NCBI GenBank assembly: GCA_903847585.1
Contig: CAINEC010000115.1
Span: 1-51,994, forward strand
Reading direction: 5' to 3'
DNA length: 51,994 bases
Source: an uncultured Bacteroidota bacterium
GTDB lineage: Bacteria > Bacteroidota > Bacteroidia > AKYH767-A > OLB10
The notes under the pieces were generated by a model. The model ran no database searches, had not been told where the DNA came from, and was given only the letters and a program-made list of their open reading frames with translations. The position numbers and the translations under genes were made by a program. Of the stretch, positions 1 to 9,042 are shown in pieces. The first letter of the stretch is position 1. Each line of letters begins with the position of its first letter.

Positions 1-107
1 CTAAATCAGATTTCTCATTTATCAATAAAGATTTAAAAAGAGTTACCGAAGAAGGTACAATAGAATTAATGTTGTCGGATTTTAAACATGCTATTTATGT
101 CAAATAA
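1..107 (+). CDS. C-terminus of a GH3-family beta-glucosidase (partial)
   Basis: An open frame enters from the left edge (first full codon at position 3) and ends in TAA at 105-107, giving 34 residues. They include DFSFINKDLKRVTEEGTIEL, which resembles the end of the fibronectin-III-like domain closing family 3 beta-glucosidases (pattern: F-x-x-x-D-L-K-R-V-x-E-x-G-x-F/I-E-L-M). The next gene starts inside this one, so the two are probably cotranscribed. A GH3 exo-glucosidase before a GH16 endo-glucanase is a common pairing in beta-glucan utilisation loci. Only the tail is visible, so the call rests on one motif and on context. Confidence 0.6.
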   Translation, partial: KSDFSFINKDLKRVTEEGTIELMLSDFKHAIYVK

Positions 108-930
108 AAAAAAGCTATTACTTCTTTGTTCAGCAATCCTACTTTCTATTTATGGATGTAAGCAGTCTGATCCACCAGAGCCCACCGAAAAGGGAGATTT
201 GTATTTCTCTGGTTACTATTGGAATTTTAAAAATAGCGGTACCAATAAGATGGGGCCTGGTCCGAATTATTTTGCTTCTGATACAGGAAATATCTATGTA
301 GATGGGAATGGAATGCTACACATGAAAATCACGAAAGATAATAACAAGTGGTACTGCTCTGAATTGATTTCGGTTAAAGAATTCGGCTATGGGACTTACA
401 TGTTTACAACACAAAGTGATTTAACGACATTAAATGAAAAAGCAGTATTAGGATTATTTACCTGGAACGATTATTCATTTCAATCACAAGCGAACAGTGA
501 AGTAGATGTTGAGTTCGCTCGTTGGGGAAATGCGAGCGATTCATTGCTTTTAACCTATAGTGTTCAACCTGTTTGGTTTAGTAATCCCGCTCCTTATGTG
601 GAGCGTACTCGTCGACCGTTAATTCCAGCAAGCAAATTAAAAACTACTTGTACGCATGTTTTTAAATGGACACCTGATACCATAACATGGAATTCTTACG
701 AAGGTGATTATTATCCTGGTTTAACGCCTATGGCAGAATGGAAATATGATAAGTCGAATACACCTCGTCTGAAAATGGAAGGTAATCAAGTATCAAATCC
801 TGTTGTTATTCCAGCTCCTGCCGACAGTACCAATGCTCGAATCAATCTTTGGTTGTTAAACGGACAAGCGCCAATCAATGGCTCTGAGACCGAAGTCGTG
901 ATAAAATCATTTAAATATTTTCCATTATAA
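97..930 (+). CDS. GH16 family glucanase, lipoprotein
   Basis: Probable endo-acting beta-glucanase anchored in the envelope. I place the start at ATG 97 rather than the in-frame ATG at 88, because it gives a compact lipoprotein leader (MSNKKKLLLL...) ending in the lipobox IYGC, with lipidated Cys21. The mature 256 residues form a concanavalin-like GH16 domain. The catalytic signature E135-V-D137-V-E139 matches the family ExDxE pattern of nucleophile, assisting Asp and acid/base, so the enzyme should be active. It overlaps the end of the GH3 gene by 11 bases, and the module-array genes follow after 40 bases, so all four may form one operon. The exact linkage (beta-1,3 or mixed beta-1,3/1,4) cannot be read from sequence alone. 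Confidence 0.85.
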   Translation: MSNKKKLLLLCSAILLSIYGCKQSDPPEPTEKGDLYFSGYYWNFKNSGTNKMGPGPNYFASDTGNIYVDGNGMLHMKITKDNNKWYCSELISVKEFGYGTYMFTTQSDLTTLNEKAVLGLFTWNDYSFQSQANSEVDVEFARWGNASDSLLLTYSVQPVWFSNPAPYVERTRRPLIPASKLKTTCTHVFKWTPDTITWNSYEGDYYPGLTPMAEWKYDKSNTPRLKMEGNQVSNPVVIPAPADSTNARINLWLLNGQAPINGSETEVVIKSFKYFPL

Positions 931-970
931 AAATTGTTATTGTTAAATTAACCCAATCAAAATAGAGCGT

Positions 971-2260
971 ATGAAGAAACTGCTACTGTTATTATTTATT
1001 TTATCGTTTGGAGCGAATGTGAATGCCCAAACTAACCTTGTTACCTTCCAGGTGCATAATCCTGATTCAACTCCTGTATTTGTTTTTGGAAGTTGGAGTG
1101 GATGGAGTAATTGGCCTGGAGACCCAATGGCGAATGTTGGTAATGGATACTACTCTGTTACATTAAACATTCCTAATAACACTACGCATGAATTTTTATT
1201 TGTGAATGGTGTTGGTCCAACGAAAGAAGCTTTAGATCCAGCATGGCCTTGTACAAATGGTAACGGGCAATACACAAATCGTGTGTTTACATTAGGCACG
1301 AATGATACAACAGTTTGCGCCGATTGGCAATCATGTAATACATGTGCTGTGCCTACAGGAACTGTGGCTGTAACATATCAAGTTCATAATCCTGATTCAA
1401 CTCCGGTTTATGTTTTTGGTAGCTGGAGTGGATGGGGTAACTGGCCTGGTGATTTGATGTTGCCTGTTGGAAATGGTTATTATGCTAAGACTTTATTTTT
1501 GCCCTCATCAACTAGTTATGAATATTTATTCGTGAATGGTGTTGGCCCTTCAAAAGAAATATTAGATCCAGCTTGGACATGCACAAATGGTAACGGGCAG
1601 TATACAAATCGTGTATTGAATCTTGCTGCTACAGATACTACAGTTTGCAACGATTGGCAGTCTTGTAATACTTGTTTTGTTTCTTCAAATATTCGTAATG
1701 CAACAATTCGTGTAGAGAGTCCTGATTCATTACCTGTTTATGTATTTGGTAACTGGAATAACTGGAGCAATTGGCCAGGATTACAAATGACAAGCATAGG
1801 AAATAATGTGTATGAAGCAACGATTCAGTTGAATTCAAACGGAGCGTATGAGTATTTATTTGTTAACGGTGTAGGACCTACGAAAGAAGGATTGAATCCA
1901 GCTTGGCCTTGTACAAATGGTAATGGACAATACACAAATCGTACTTTGTCAATGGGTGCTAATGATACAACTGTTTGTGCAATTTGGGCTACGTGTAATC
2001 ATTGCACTACTTCATCATTAAATACTATTTCTGAAAAGCAAATTCGTTATGTAATTAATCAAAATGGAATTCAGTTTTTAGGAAATGATTATGTAGTAAA
2101 CAGAATCGAGATGTATGATATCGTAGGAAGAAGTATTTATAAGCAAGAGCAATCTGGTTCAAATAAATTTAATGTTGATTTGAAATTAAATCAAACCTAT
2201 TTCATCCGAATAGATATCGATGGAGTTACATCAACAATAAAAGCAATCATTACAGAATAA
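971..2260 (+). CDS. Secreted triple carbohydrate-binding-module protein with T9SS tail
   Basis: A 429-residue exported protein without a catalytic domain. The leader MKKLLLLLFILSFGANVNAQ is a standard signal peptide. Three modules begin near residues 24, 134 and 244, each exactly 110 codons from the next. Each opens with a PDSxPVxVFGxWxxW motif, contains YEYLFVNG, and ends with four cysteines (a CTNG segment, then C-x-x-W-x-x-C-x-x-C). This is the layout of E-set (CBM48/AMPK-like) glycan-binding folds, with likely disulfides. The last ~80 residues look like a type A T9SS sorting domain, though the usual PNPxxG motif is not evident. Next to GH3 and GH16 genes, a role in holding beta-glucan at or outside the surface is likely but inferred. 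Confidence 0.75.
   Translation: MKKLLLLLFILSFGANVNAQTNLVTFQVHNPDSTPVFVFGSWSGWSNWPGDPMANVGNGYYSVTLNIPNNTTHEFLFVNGVGPTKEALDPAWPCTNGNGQYTNRVFTLGTNDTTVCADWQSCNTCAVPTGTVAVTYQVHNPDSTPVYVFGSWSGWGNWPGDLMLPVGNGYYAKTLFLPSSTSYEYLFVNGVGPSKEILDPAWTCTNGNGQYTNRVLNLAATDTTVCNDWQSCNTCFVSSNIRNATIRVESPDSLPVYVFGNWNNWSNWPGLQMTSIGNNVYEATIQLNSNGAYEYLFVNGVGPTKEGLNPAWPCTNGNGQYTNRTLSMGANDTTVCAIWATCNHCTTSSLNTISEKQIRYVINQNGIQFLGNDYVVNRIEMYDIVGRSIYKQEQSGSNKFNVDLKLNQTYFIRIDIDGVTSTIKAIITE
1040..2029 (+). repeat. Three tandem 330-bp coding repeats
   Basis: Equivalent codons of the repeat (VTFQV, VTYQV, ATIRV) start at 1040, 1370 and 1700, an exact 330-base period. Long stretches such as the CTNGNGQYTNR codons are nearly identical between copies, which points to recent duplication and makes the tract prone to recombination. 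Confidence 0.9.
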
Positions 2261-2283
2261 ACTAATCTAAATAAAATAACCAA

Positions 2284-4761
2284 ATGAAAAAACACCTACT
2301 ATTAACATTACTTAGTGTTTGTATTTCATTATTTGCATTTTCGCAAACGCAGGTTGACTTGCCTGTTACTTTCGATGATGTAAATACGAACTACAACTTA
2401 GTTGATTTCGGAGGAAATGTCAGCGCTATTGTTGCAGACCCTGTGAATGCAGCAAATTCTGTTTGTCAAGCAGAAAAAACAAACACAGCTCAATTATGGG
2501 CTGGAACTACTATTGGTGGATCTGGACTTGCTAATCCAATTCCATTTGCAACTAACGCAAATAAAATTTCTGTGCGCGTATATTCGCCGGATGCAGGAAT
2601 CATTGTAAAATTAAAAGCAGAAGATCCTAACGATCCTACTAAGAGCGTTGAAGCAAATCTAACAACAACAACATCGAATGCATGGGAAACGTTAGAATTT
2701 GATTTTACTAATCAAGCACCAGGAACAGCAGCTATCAATTATTCATATAATTATCAAAAGCTTTCTATCTTCTTTAACTTCGGAATAGACGGAGCAACGG
2801 CAGGATCAAAAACATACTACTGTGATGATATTACATTTATGCCTGCAACTGTTCCGACTATCGCACCAATAACTTTCCAGGTACAGAGCCCTGACTCAAC
2901 ACCAGTATGGGTGTTTGGTAGCTGGAGTGGATTTAGTAACTATCCAGGAGATGCAATGACACCAATTGGAAATAACACTTGGGAGATTACATTAAACTTA
3001 GCTGTTAATTCAAACTTTGAATATTTATTCGTGAATGGAACAACGCCAACGAAAGAAATATTAAACCCTGCTGATGCTTGTACTAACGGTAACGCGCAAT
3101 ACACAAACAGAACATTAGCTGTTGGAACTACAGCTGCTACTTACTGTGCTCAGTGGGCATCATGTAATCCATGTAATACAACACCAACAACTGCAGCAAT
3201 TACTTTCCAGGTACAAAATCCTGATTCAACACCAGTATGGGTATTTGGAAGCTGGAGTGGATTTGGCAATTACCCAGGAGATGCAATGACGCCAATTGGA
3301 AACAACATTTGGGAAATAACATTAAACTTACCTGTTAATTCCAACTTCGAATATTTATACGTGAATGGAACAACACCAATTAAGGAAGCATTAAATCCTG
3401 CAGACCCTTGTACTAATGGTAATGCACAATACACAAATAGAACTTTAGCAGTAGGAACAACAGCAGCTTCTTATTGCGCTCAATGGGCAACATGTAATCC
3501 TTGTTCATCTGTTCCTTCTCAAGTAAATGTAACATTCCAAGTGCAAAATCCTGATTCAACTCCTGTGTTTGTTTTCGGAAGCTGGAGTGGTTTTAGTAAT
3601 TATCCAGGTGATTTAATGACACCAATTGGTAATGGCGTATATTCGGTAACGTTACCATTGAATGCAAATTCCAATTATGAATATCTATTTGTGAATGGAG
3701 CAACTCCAATTAAAGAAGCGTTAGATCCAGCATGGCCATGTACAAATGGAAATAGCCAGTATACGAACAGAACTTTAGCTGTTGGTGGCGCTGATTTAAC
3801 AGTATGTGCTCAATGGCAAACATGTAATTCTTGTACTTCAGTTCCTGCCTTAGCTAATGTAACGTTCCAGGTTGAAAATCCTGACTCAGTTCCTGTTTAT
3901 GTATTTGGTAACTGGAATGGATTTAGTAATTATCCTGGTACTCCAATGACTTCAATTGGTAATGGCATTTATGAAGTAACTATTCAATTAGGTACCAATG
4001 CAAACTATGAATATTTATTCGTTAACGGAGCAACTCCAGTGAAAGAAGTGTTAAATCCAGCTTGGCCATGTACAAATGGAAATGGACAGTATACAAACAG
4101 AACATTATCATTAGGTGCAACAGATACATCAGTTTGTTCAATCTGGGCCACATGTGCTGCATGTGGAACTGTTGCCCCAGTTTATATTAACGCAACATTC
4201 CAGGTTCAAAACCCAGATTCAACTCCGGTTTATTTATTCGGTAGCTGGTCAGGTTGGTCAAATTATCCAGGAACTCCTATGACGGCAATTGGTAATAATA
4301 CCTATGAAGCTTCAATTCAATTATTAGAAAATACTAACTACGAGTATTTATTCGTGAATGGTGGCACTCCAATTAAAGAAGTATTAGATCCAGCTTGGTT
4401 ATGTACGAATGGTAATGCGCAATACACTAACCGTGTTATTGTAACTCCAGGAGTTGATGTTACTACATGTTCTAAATGGGCTTCTTGTGATCCTTGTTCA
4501 CCAACTTCAGTGAACGAAATCACAGCCGCTGATCTACAATTGATCTATTCAAATCAAGGTTTATTGATTTCATCTTCAAAAGTGAAAATGGTTGATCAGG
4601 TAGTAATCTTTGATTTAATGGGTAAACAAGTATTTTCATCTAAATCAAATGTAAATACCAACTCATTAATGCCAGTTCAGTTTAATTCAACTGGAGTTTA
4701 TTTAGTTAAATTAACAATCGATAATCAGGTAATGACTTTCAAAGTTTTTGCTGGTAACTAA
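2284..4761 (+). CDS. Secreted five-module carbohydrate-binding protein with T9SS tail
   Basis: An 825-residue relative of the preceding gene, 23 bases downstream. After the signal peptide (MKKHLLLTLLSVCISLFAFSQ) comes an extra N-terminal jelly-roll-like domain, about residues 24-190, with the look of CBM4/CBM9-type domains seen in laminarin- and glucan-active proteins (it ends KTYYCDDITF). Five 110-residue modules follow, starting near residues 196, 306, 416, 526 and 637, each with the PDSxPVxVFGxWxG opening and the four-cysteine ending. The C-terminus from about residue 743 is a T9SS type A-like sorting domain. No catalytic domain is visible. It is probably a surface or extracellular glycan-binding scaffold for the upstream hydrolases, and the last gene of the operon, since a terminator follows 20 bases after the stop. 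Confidence 0.75.
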   Translation: MKKHLLLTLLSVCISLFAFSQTQVDLPVTFDDVNTNYNLVDFGGNVSAIVADPVNAANSVCQAEKTNTAQLWAGTTIGGSGLANPIPFATNANKISVRVYSPDAGIIVKLKAEDPNDPTKSVEANLTTTTSNAWETLEFDFTNQAPGTAAINYSYNYQKLSIFFNFGIDGATAGSKTYYCDDITFMPATVPTIAPITFQVQSPDSTPVWVFGSWSGFSNYPGDAMTPIGNNTWEITLNLAVNSNFEYLFVNGTTPTKEILNPADACTNGNAQYTNRTLAVGTTAATYCAQWASCNPCNTTPTTAAITFQVQNPDSTPVWVFGSWSGFGNYPGDAMTPIGNNIWEITLNLPVNSNFEYLYVNGTTPIKEALNPADPCTNGNAQYTNRTLAVGTTAASYCAQWATCNPCSSVPSQVNVTFQVQNPDSTPVFVFGSWSGFSNYPGDLMTPIGNGVYSVTLPLNANSNYEYLFVNGATPIKEALDPAWPCTNGNSQYTNRTLAVGGADLTVCAQWQTCNSCTSVPALANVTFQVENPDSVPVYVFGNWNGFSNYPGTPMTSIGNGIYEVTIQLGTNANYEYLFVNGATPVKEVLNPAWPCTNGNGQYTNRTLSLGATDTSVCSIWATCAACGTVAPVYINATFQVQNPDSTPVYLFGSWSGWSNYPGTPMTAIGNNTYEASIQLLENTNYEYLFVNGGTPIKEVLDPAWLCTNGNAQYTNRVIVTPGVDVTTCSKWASCDPCSPTSVNEITAADLQLIYSNQGLLISSSKVKMVDQVVIFDLMGKQVFSSKSNVNTNSLMPVQFNSTGVYLVKLTIDNQVMTFKVFAGN
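2869..4518 (+). repeat. Five tandem ~330-bp coding repeats
   Basis: Equivalent codons of each module start at 2869, 3199, 3529, 3859 and 4192 (periods 330, 330, 330, 333). The first two copies are the most alike in DNA, including matching GGAGATGCAATGAC stretches, suggesting the latest duplication lies there. Confidence 0.9.
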
Positions 4762-4781
4762 TCAATTGTTGTAATATACTA

Positions 4782-4816
4782 AGCAAGGGTCCTATTTTAG
4801 GGCCCTTTGCTTTTTT
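4782..4816 (+). terminator. Intrinsic terminator after the glycan operon
   Basis: AGCAAGGGTCC pairs with GGGCCCTTTGCT (one bulged T and a T-G pair) around a short AT loop, followed by six T. It lies 20 bases after the stop of the five-module protein. Confidence 0.8.
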
Positions 4817-4867
4817 CGGGCATTCCTTTAATTCTTGGACTTGCTGTATTATTTGTTTTTATTCGAG

Positions 4868-4875
4868 TATCTTTG
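4868..4875 (+). promoter_or_regulatory. Candidate -7 promoter element for uvrA
   Basis: TATCTTTG matches the Bacteroidota TAnnTTTG consensus, 24 bases before the uvrA ATG. A TTG at 4841-4843 is a possible -33 element, with a 24-base gap that is slightly long. Confidence 0.5.
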
Positions 4876-4899
4876 TGCCCGATTTTATAACATATAGCA

Positions 4900-7812
4900 A
4901 TGCCTGATTTTAACTCGCTCGACTCAAAACATTTTATTCTGATTAAAGGAGCAGGTATGCATAATCTTAAAAAGATTGATGTTGCAATCCCTCGAAATAA
5001 TTTTGTTGTTATTACCGGCTTAAGTGGTTCAGGAAAAAGTTCGCTTGCTTTTGATACACTTTACGCTGAAGGACAACGACGCTATGTAGAGAGCTTATCT
5101 TCTTACGCTCGTCAGTTTATCGGACGAATGGATAAACCTGATGTGGAATACATTCATGGAATTGCACCAGCAATCGCAATTCAACAAAAAGTGAATTCTC
5201 GTAATCCACGTTCAACAGTTGGAACTTCTACGGAGATTTATGATTATCTGAAATTGTTATTCGCAAGAATTGGTAAAACGATTTCACCAACATCCGGTAA
5301 TGAAGTAAAAAAAGATAATGTAAAAGACATCGTTGATTTTATTGTAAGCAATAAGAATAAACGAATTATCATCACATCACCTATCTATCAGTATTCAGGT
5401 CGTACAGTTGCTGATGAATTATCATCCTTGCAGCAAAAAGGTTTCGATCGATTGTTTGTGAATGATTCGCAAAAAGATATTGATGAAGTTTTACAAGAGT
5501 TAAATTCCGAAGTAAAGCCAAAAGCAAAAAAGACTGCTGCCAAAAAGACTGTTACTAAAGCAACGGATTCAATTGTTGAATCCATTCCTGTTTTAATCCC
5601 AGGTTTTAATTTGTTAATCGATCGTGTTGTTGTTGGAGAGGAAGTAGATGATGATTTATTAGCTCGCCTTTCTGATTCTGCACAAATTGCTTTTAATGAG
5701 GGTCGTGGTGTTTGTCGTTTGTATATTTTGGAAGAAGATAAAGTTGTTGCGAAAGAGTTCTCTAATCGATTTGAAGCAGATGGAATTATTTTCGAAGAGC
5801 CTTCCGTTCATTTGTTCAGTTTTAATAATCCGTTTGGAGCTTGTAAAACTTGTGAAGGTTTTGGAAGTGTAATTGGCGTTGATGAGGATTTAGTAATTCC
5901 TGATAAGAGTCTTTCGATTTATGACGGAGCGATTTTGTGTTGGAGAGGAGAAAAATTAAAAGACTGGAATGACAAACTAGTGATGAATGCACATAAGTTT
6001 GATTTTCCTATTCACAAACCTTATTATGAATTAGCTGAAAGCGATAAAAAAATATTGTGGACAGGTAACAAATATTTCAACGGACTAAATCAGTTTTTCG
6101 AGCATCTTGAATCGCAGATGTATAAAATTCAGTATCGTGTAATGCTTGCTCGCTACAGAGGTAAAAAAGCTTGTCCTGATTGCAGAGGAACTCGCTTGCG
6201 CAAGGATGCGAATTATGTGAAAGTAGGAGGTAAGTCCATCAGTGATATTGTACTCATGCCAGTTGATGAAGCTTTTACATTTTTTAATAGTTTGAAATTT
6301 GAAAAGCACGATGAACAAATTGGGAATCGTTTGCTTACTGAAATTAATAGTCGTTTGCAGTTTTTGTTTGATGTTGGATTAGGCTACTTAACATTAAATC
6401 GTTTATCGAATTCCCTTTCAGGAGGTGAGTCGCAACGAATAAATCTGGCAACATCTTTAGGAAGTACGTTAGTAGGTTCTATGTATATTTTAGATGAGCC
6501 TAGCATCGGACTTCATTCACGTGATACAGAACGCTTGATCGGTGTTTTGAAATCGTTAAAGCAGATAGGCAATACCGTTATAGTGGTTGAACATGATGAA
6601 GAGATTATGCGTGCTGCTGATCAACTAATTGATATTGGTCCGATGGCCGGTGTACATGGGGGTCAGTTAGTTTTTCAAGGTGATGCTGCTGCGCTGATGA
6701 AAGAGGAGAATAGTTTAACAGCTAAATATCTTACAGGTAAAGAGGTGATTCCTGTTCCTCTTCAAAGAAGAAAGTGGAAGAAGTATGTTGAGATAAAAGG
6801 CGCTCGTGAAAACAATCTGAAGAATGTGCATGTGAAGTTTCCGATGGGAGTGTTGACAGCCGTAACTGGAGTGAGTGGTTCCGGAAAAACTTCATTGGTA
6901 AAGAAAATATTATTCCCTGCCATTAAAAAAATCATCGGTGGTTTCTCTGAAGCGACAGGTAACTTCGATCGTATGGATGGTAACTATCAGGATTTCAAAG
7001 ATGCAGAAATGGTCGATCAGAATCCGATAGGTAAATCATCAAGATCGAATCCTGTTACTTATGTGAAGGCCTTTGATGAAATCAGAAGTTTGTATGCGGA
7101 CTTACCGTTATCGCGTCAGCGTGGATTAAAACCATCTCATTTCTCATTTAATGTTGAGGGTGGGAGATGTGAGTTTTGCCATGGTGACGGAATTATTACG
7201 GTAGAGATGCAGTTCATGGCAGATATTCATCTGAAATGTGATCATTGCAATGGACAACGATTTAAAGATGAAATCTTAGCAGTAGAATATAGAGGTAAGA
7301 ATATTTTTAACATCCTTGAAATGACTGTTGATGAAGCGCTCGAATTCTTTGTTGAAACACAAGGACCTGAAAAGTATCGAGGATTGCATCAGAAAATTAC
7401 GAATAAAATTCAGCCACTGGCAGATGTAGGTTTAGGTTATATCGGATTAGGACAAGCATCAAGTACCTTAAGTGGTGGAGAGGCACAACGTATTAAATTA
7501 GCGTCTTATTTGAGTAAAGGAAATCAGGCAACGAATACTCTTTTTGTATTTGATGAACCAACTACAGGATTGCATTTTCACGATATACGTAAATTGTTAG
7601 ATGCATTTAATGCGCTCGTTCGAAATGGTAATACGCTCATTGTAATTGAACATAACATGGAGATAATTAAATCAGCCGATTGGATTATTGATCTTGGTCC
7701 TGAAGGCGGAAACGGTGGTGGAGAAGTAATTTTTGAAGGCGTTCCGGAAGATTTAATCAAAGAGAAAAAATCAGTTACTGGATTATATCTTAAATCAAAA
7801 TTTAACCCATAA
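4900..7812 (+). CDS. uvrA: Excinuclease ABC subunit A
   Basis: Damage-recognition ATPase of nucleotide-excision repair; it loads UvrB onto lesions. The 970 residues contain two ABC halves: Walker [10 protein letters not shown] at 40-48 and GVSGSGKTS at 657-665, and signature LSGGE at 506-510 and 857-861. The C-terminal zinc module is complete (C757, C760, C780, C783). C425/C428 form another CxxC. The first zinc module keeps only its second pair (C315, C318); where the first CxxC is expected the protein has A293 and I296. A lysine/alanine-rich stretch ([15 protein letters not shown], about 206-220) interrupts the UvrB-binding region. It has its own candidate promoter, and the M48 protease gene starts 3 bases after its stop. 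Confidence 0.97.
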   Translation: MPDFNSLDSKHFILIKGAGMHNLKKIDVAIPRNNFVVITGLSGSGKSSLAFDTLYAEGQRRYVESLSSYARQFIGRMDKPDVEYIHGIAPAIAIQQKVNSRNPRSTVGTSTEIYDYLKLLFARIGKTISPTSGNEVKKDNVKDIVDFIVSNKNKRIIITSPIYQYSGRTVADELSSLQQKGFDRLFVNDSQKDIDEVLQELNSEVKPKAKKTAAKKTVTKATDSIVESIPVLIPGFNLLIDRVVVGEEVDDDLLARLSDSAQIAFNEGRGVCRLYILEEDKVVAKEFSNRFEADGIIFEEPSVHLFSFNNPFGACKTCEGFGSVIGVDEDLVIPDKSLSIYDGAILCWRGEKLKDWNDKLVMNAHKFDFPIHKPYYELAESDKKILWTGNKYFNGLNQFFEHLESQMYKIQYRVMLARYRGKKACPDCRGTRLRKDANYVKVGGKSISDIVLMPVDEAFTFFNSLKFEKHDEQIGNRLLTEINSRLQFLFDVGLGYLTLNRLSNSLSGGESQRINLATSLGSTLVGSMYILDEPSIGLHSRDTERLIGVLKSLKQIGNTVIVVEHDEEIMRAADQLIDIGPMAGVHGGQLVFQGDAAALMKEENSLTAKYLTGKEVIPVPLQRRKWKKYVEIKGARENNLKNVHVKFPMGVLTAVTGVSGSGKTSLVKKILFPAIKKIIGGFSEATGNFDRMDGNYQDFKDAEMVDQNPIGKSSRSNPVTYVKAFDEIRSLYADLPLSRQRGLKPSHFSFNVEGGRCEFCHGDGIITVEMQFMADIHLKCDHCNGQRFKDEILAVEYRGKNIFNILEMTVDEALEFFVETQGPEKYRGLHQKITNKIQPLADVGLGYIGLGQASSTLSGGEAQRIKLASYLSKGNQATNTLFVFDEPTTGLHFHDIRKLLDAFNALVRNGNTLIVIEHNMEIIKSADWIIDLGPEGGNGGGEVIFEGVPEDLIKEKKSVTGLYLKSKFNP

Positions 7813-7815
7813 GTT

Positions 7816-9042
7816 ATGAATACACTATTTCTTTCGATGGTTTTAATAATTACCATCTCGTTTGTATTGGAGCAAGTGATGCAATACTTGAATGGTAAAT
7901 CGTGGACAGGAAATGTGCCTGATAAATTGAAAGACCTTTATAACGGAGAGGAATATACGAAAGCACAGAATTATGATTTTGAAAAGAAGAAATTAAGTCG
8001 ATTAGGTTCAATTATAGGATTTGTAATTACTATGATTATTTTATTTGCCGGTGGATTCGGTTGGTTATATGAATTCACTGGACGTTATACCAATGATTTA
8101 ATCTTGCATACCTTGTTGTTCTTTGCAGCCTATGGTGTAGTGATGGATATCATCAATACACCGCTTTCATTGTATTCCATTTTTGTGATTGAAGAGAAGT
8201 ATGGTTTTAATAGAACAACTGTTAAGACTTTTATTATGGATAAGCTTAAAGGGTATTTGCTTGGTGGATTGATAGGTGGTAGCTTGCTGAGCATGTTCGT
8301 GATGTTTTATCAGGTAGCAGGAACCAATTTTTGGTGGATAGCCTGGCTATCAATTAGCGGGTTTACATTATTGTTGAGTATGTTTTATGCTTCAGTGATT
8401 TTACCTTTGTTCAATAAACTAACTCCACTTCCCGAAGGAGAATTAAGAACTGCTTTAGTTGATTATTGTAATAAAGTAAAATTCCCTGTTTCTGATTTAT
8501 TTGTAATGGATGGTAGTAAACGATCTGCGAAGGCAAATGCGTTTTTCTCAGGCTTAGGTCCGAAGAAGAAAATTGTTTTGTTTGATACGTTGATTGAAAA
8601 ACATACCGTAGATGAATTAGTAGCTGTAATGGCGCATGAGGTCGGACATTATAAGCGCAAGCATACGTATAAGATGACAATCATTTCTATTCTACAAACC
8701 GGATTAATGATGTTCTTATTGGGGCAGTTTATTAATACTCCTGCTTTATCTAATGCCTTAGGCGCACCTGCTGCAGTACTTGCATTAGGTATGATTGGAT
8801 TTTTTATGTTGTATAGTCCTGTTTCAATTTTATTAAGCATCGTAACAAATTCTATGTCGCGCAAACATGAATACGAGGCAGATGCTTATGCGAAAGAAAC
8901 ATTTGGTGCTACACCGCTAATGGAAGCATTGAAAAAGTTATCGAAGGATAACTTAACGAACTTAACGCCGCATCCAGCTTACGTGTTTTTGTATTATTCG
9001 CATCCAACTTTACTTCAACGAATCAATAGCCTGGAAAAGTAA
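7816..9042 (+). CDS. M48 family zinc metalloprotease (Ste24/CAAX-protease-like)
   Basis: An integral inner-membrane zinc protease of 408 residues, the usual size for bacterial Ste24-type M48 enzymes. Several hydrophobic segments precede the catalytic site H274-E275-V-G-H278, and the third ligand is the Glu of the later HEYEAD motif (E352). The Ste24-like N-terminal region is present. Such proteins degrade or trim membrane proteins; the substrate here is unknown, since bacteria lack the eukaryotic prenylated targets. It begins 3 bases after uvrA and is probably cotranscribed with it. Its last 20 bases overlap the convergent oxidoreductase gene. Confidence 0.92.
   Translation: MNTLFLSMVLIITISFVLEQVMQYLNGKSWTGNVPDKLKDLYNGEEYTKAQNYDFEKKKLSRLGSIIGFVITMIILFAGGFGWLYEFTGRYTNDLILHTLLFFAAYGVVMDIINTPLSLYSIFVIEEKYGFNRTTVKTFIMDKLKGYLLGGLIGGSLLSMFVMFYQVAGTNFWWIAWLSISGFTLLLSMFYASVILPLFNKLTPLPEGELRTALVDYCNKVKFPVSDLFVMDGSKRSAKANAFFSGLGPKKKIVLFDTLIEKHTVDELVAVMAHEVGHYKRKHTYKMTIISILQTGLMMFLLGQFINTPALSNALGAPAAVLALGMIGFFMLYSPVSILLSIVTNSMSRKHEYEADAYAKETFGATPLMEALKKLSKDNLTNLTPHPAYVFLYYSHPTLLQRINSLEK

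Noticed and set aside
971-4761. Possible CRISPR-like or satellite repeat
   Set aside because: The 330-base periodicity follows codons and a protein module; there are no spacers and the reading frame is kept throughout.
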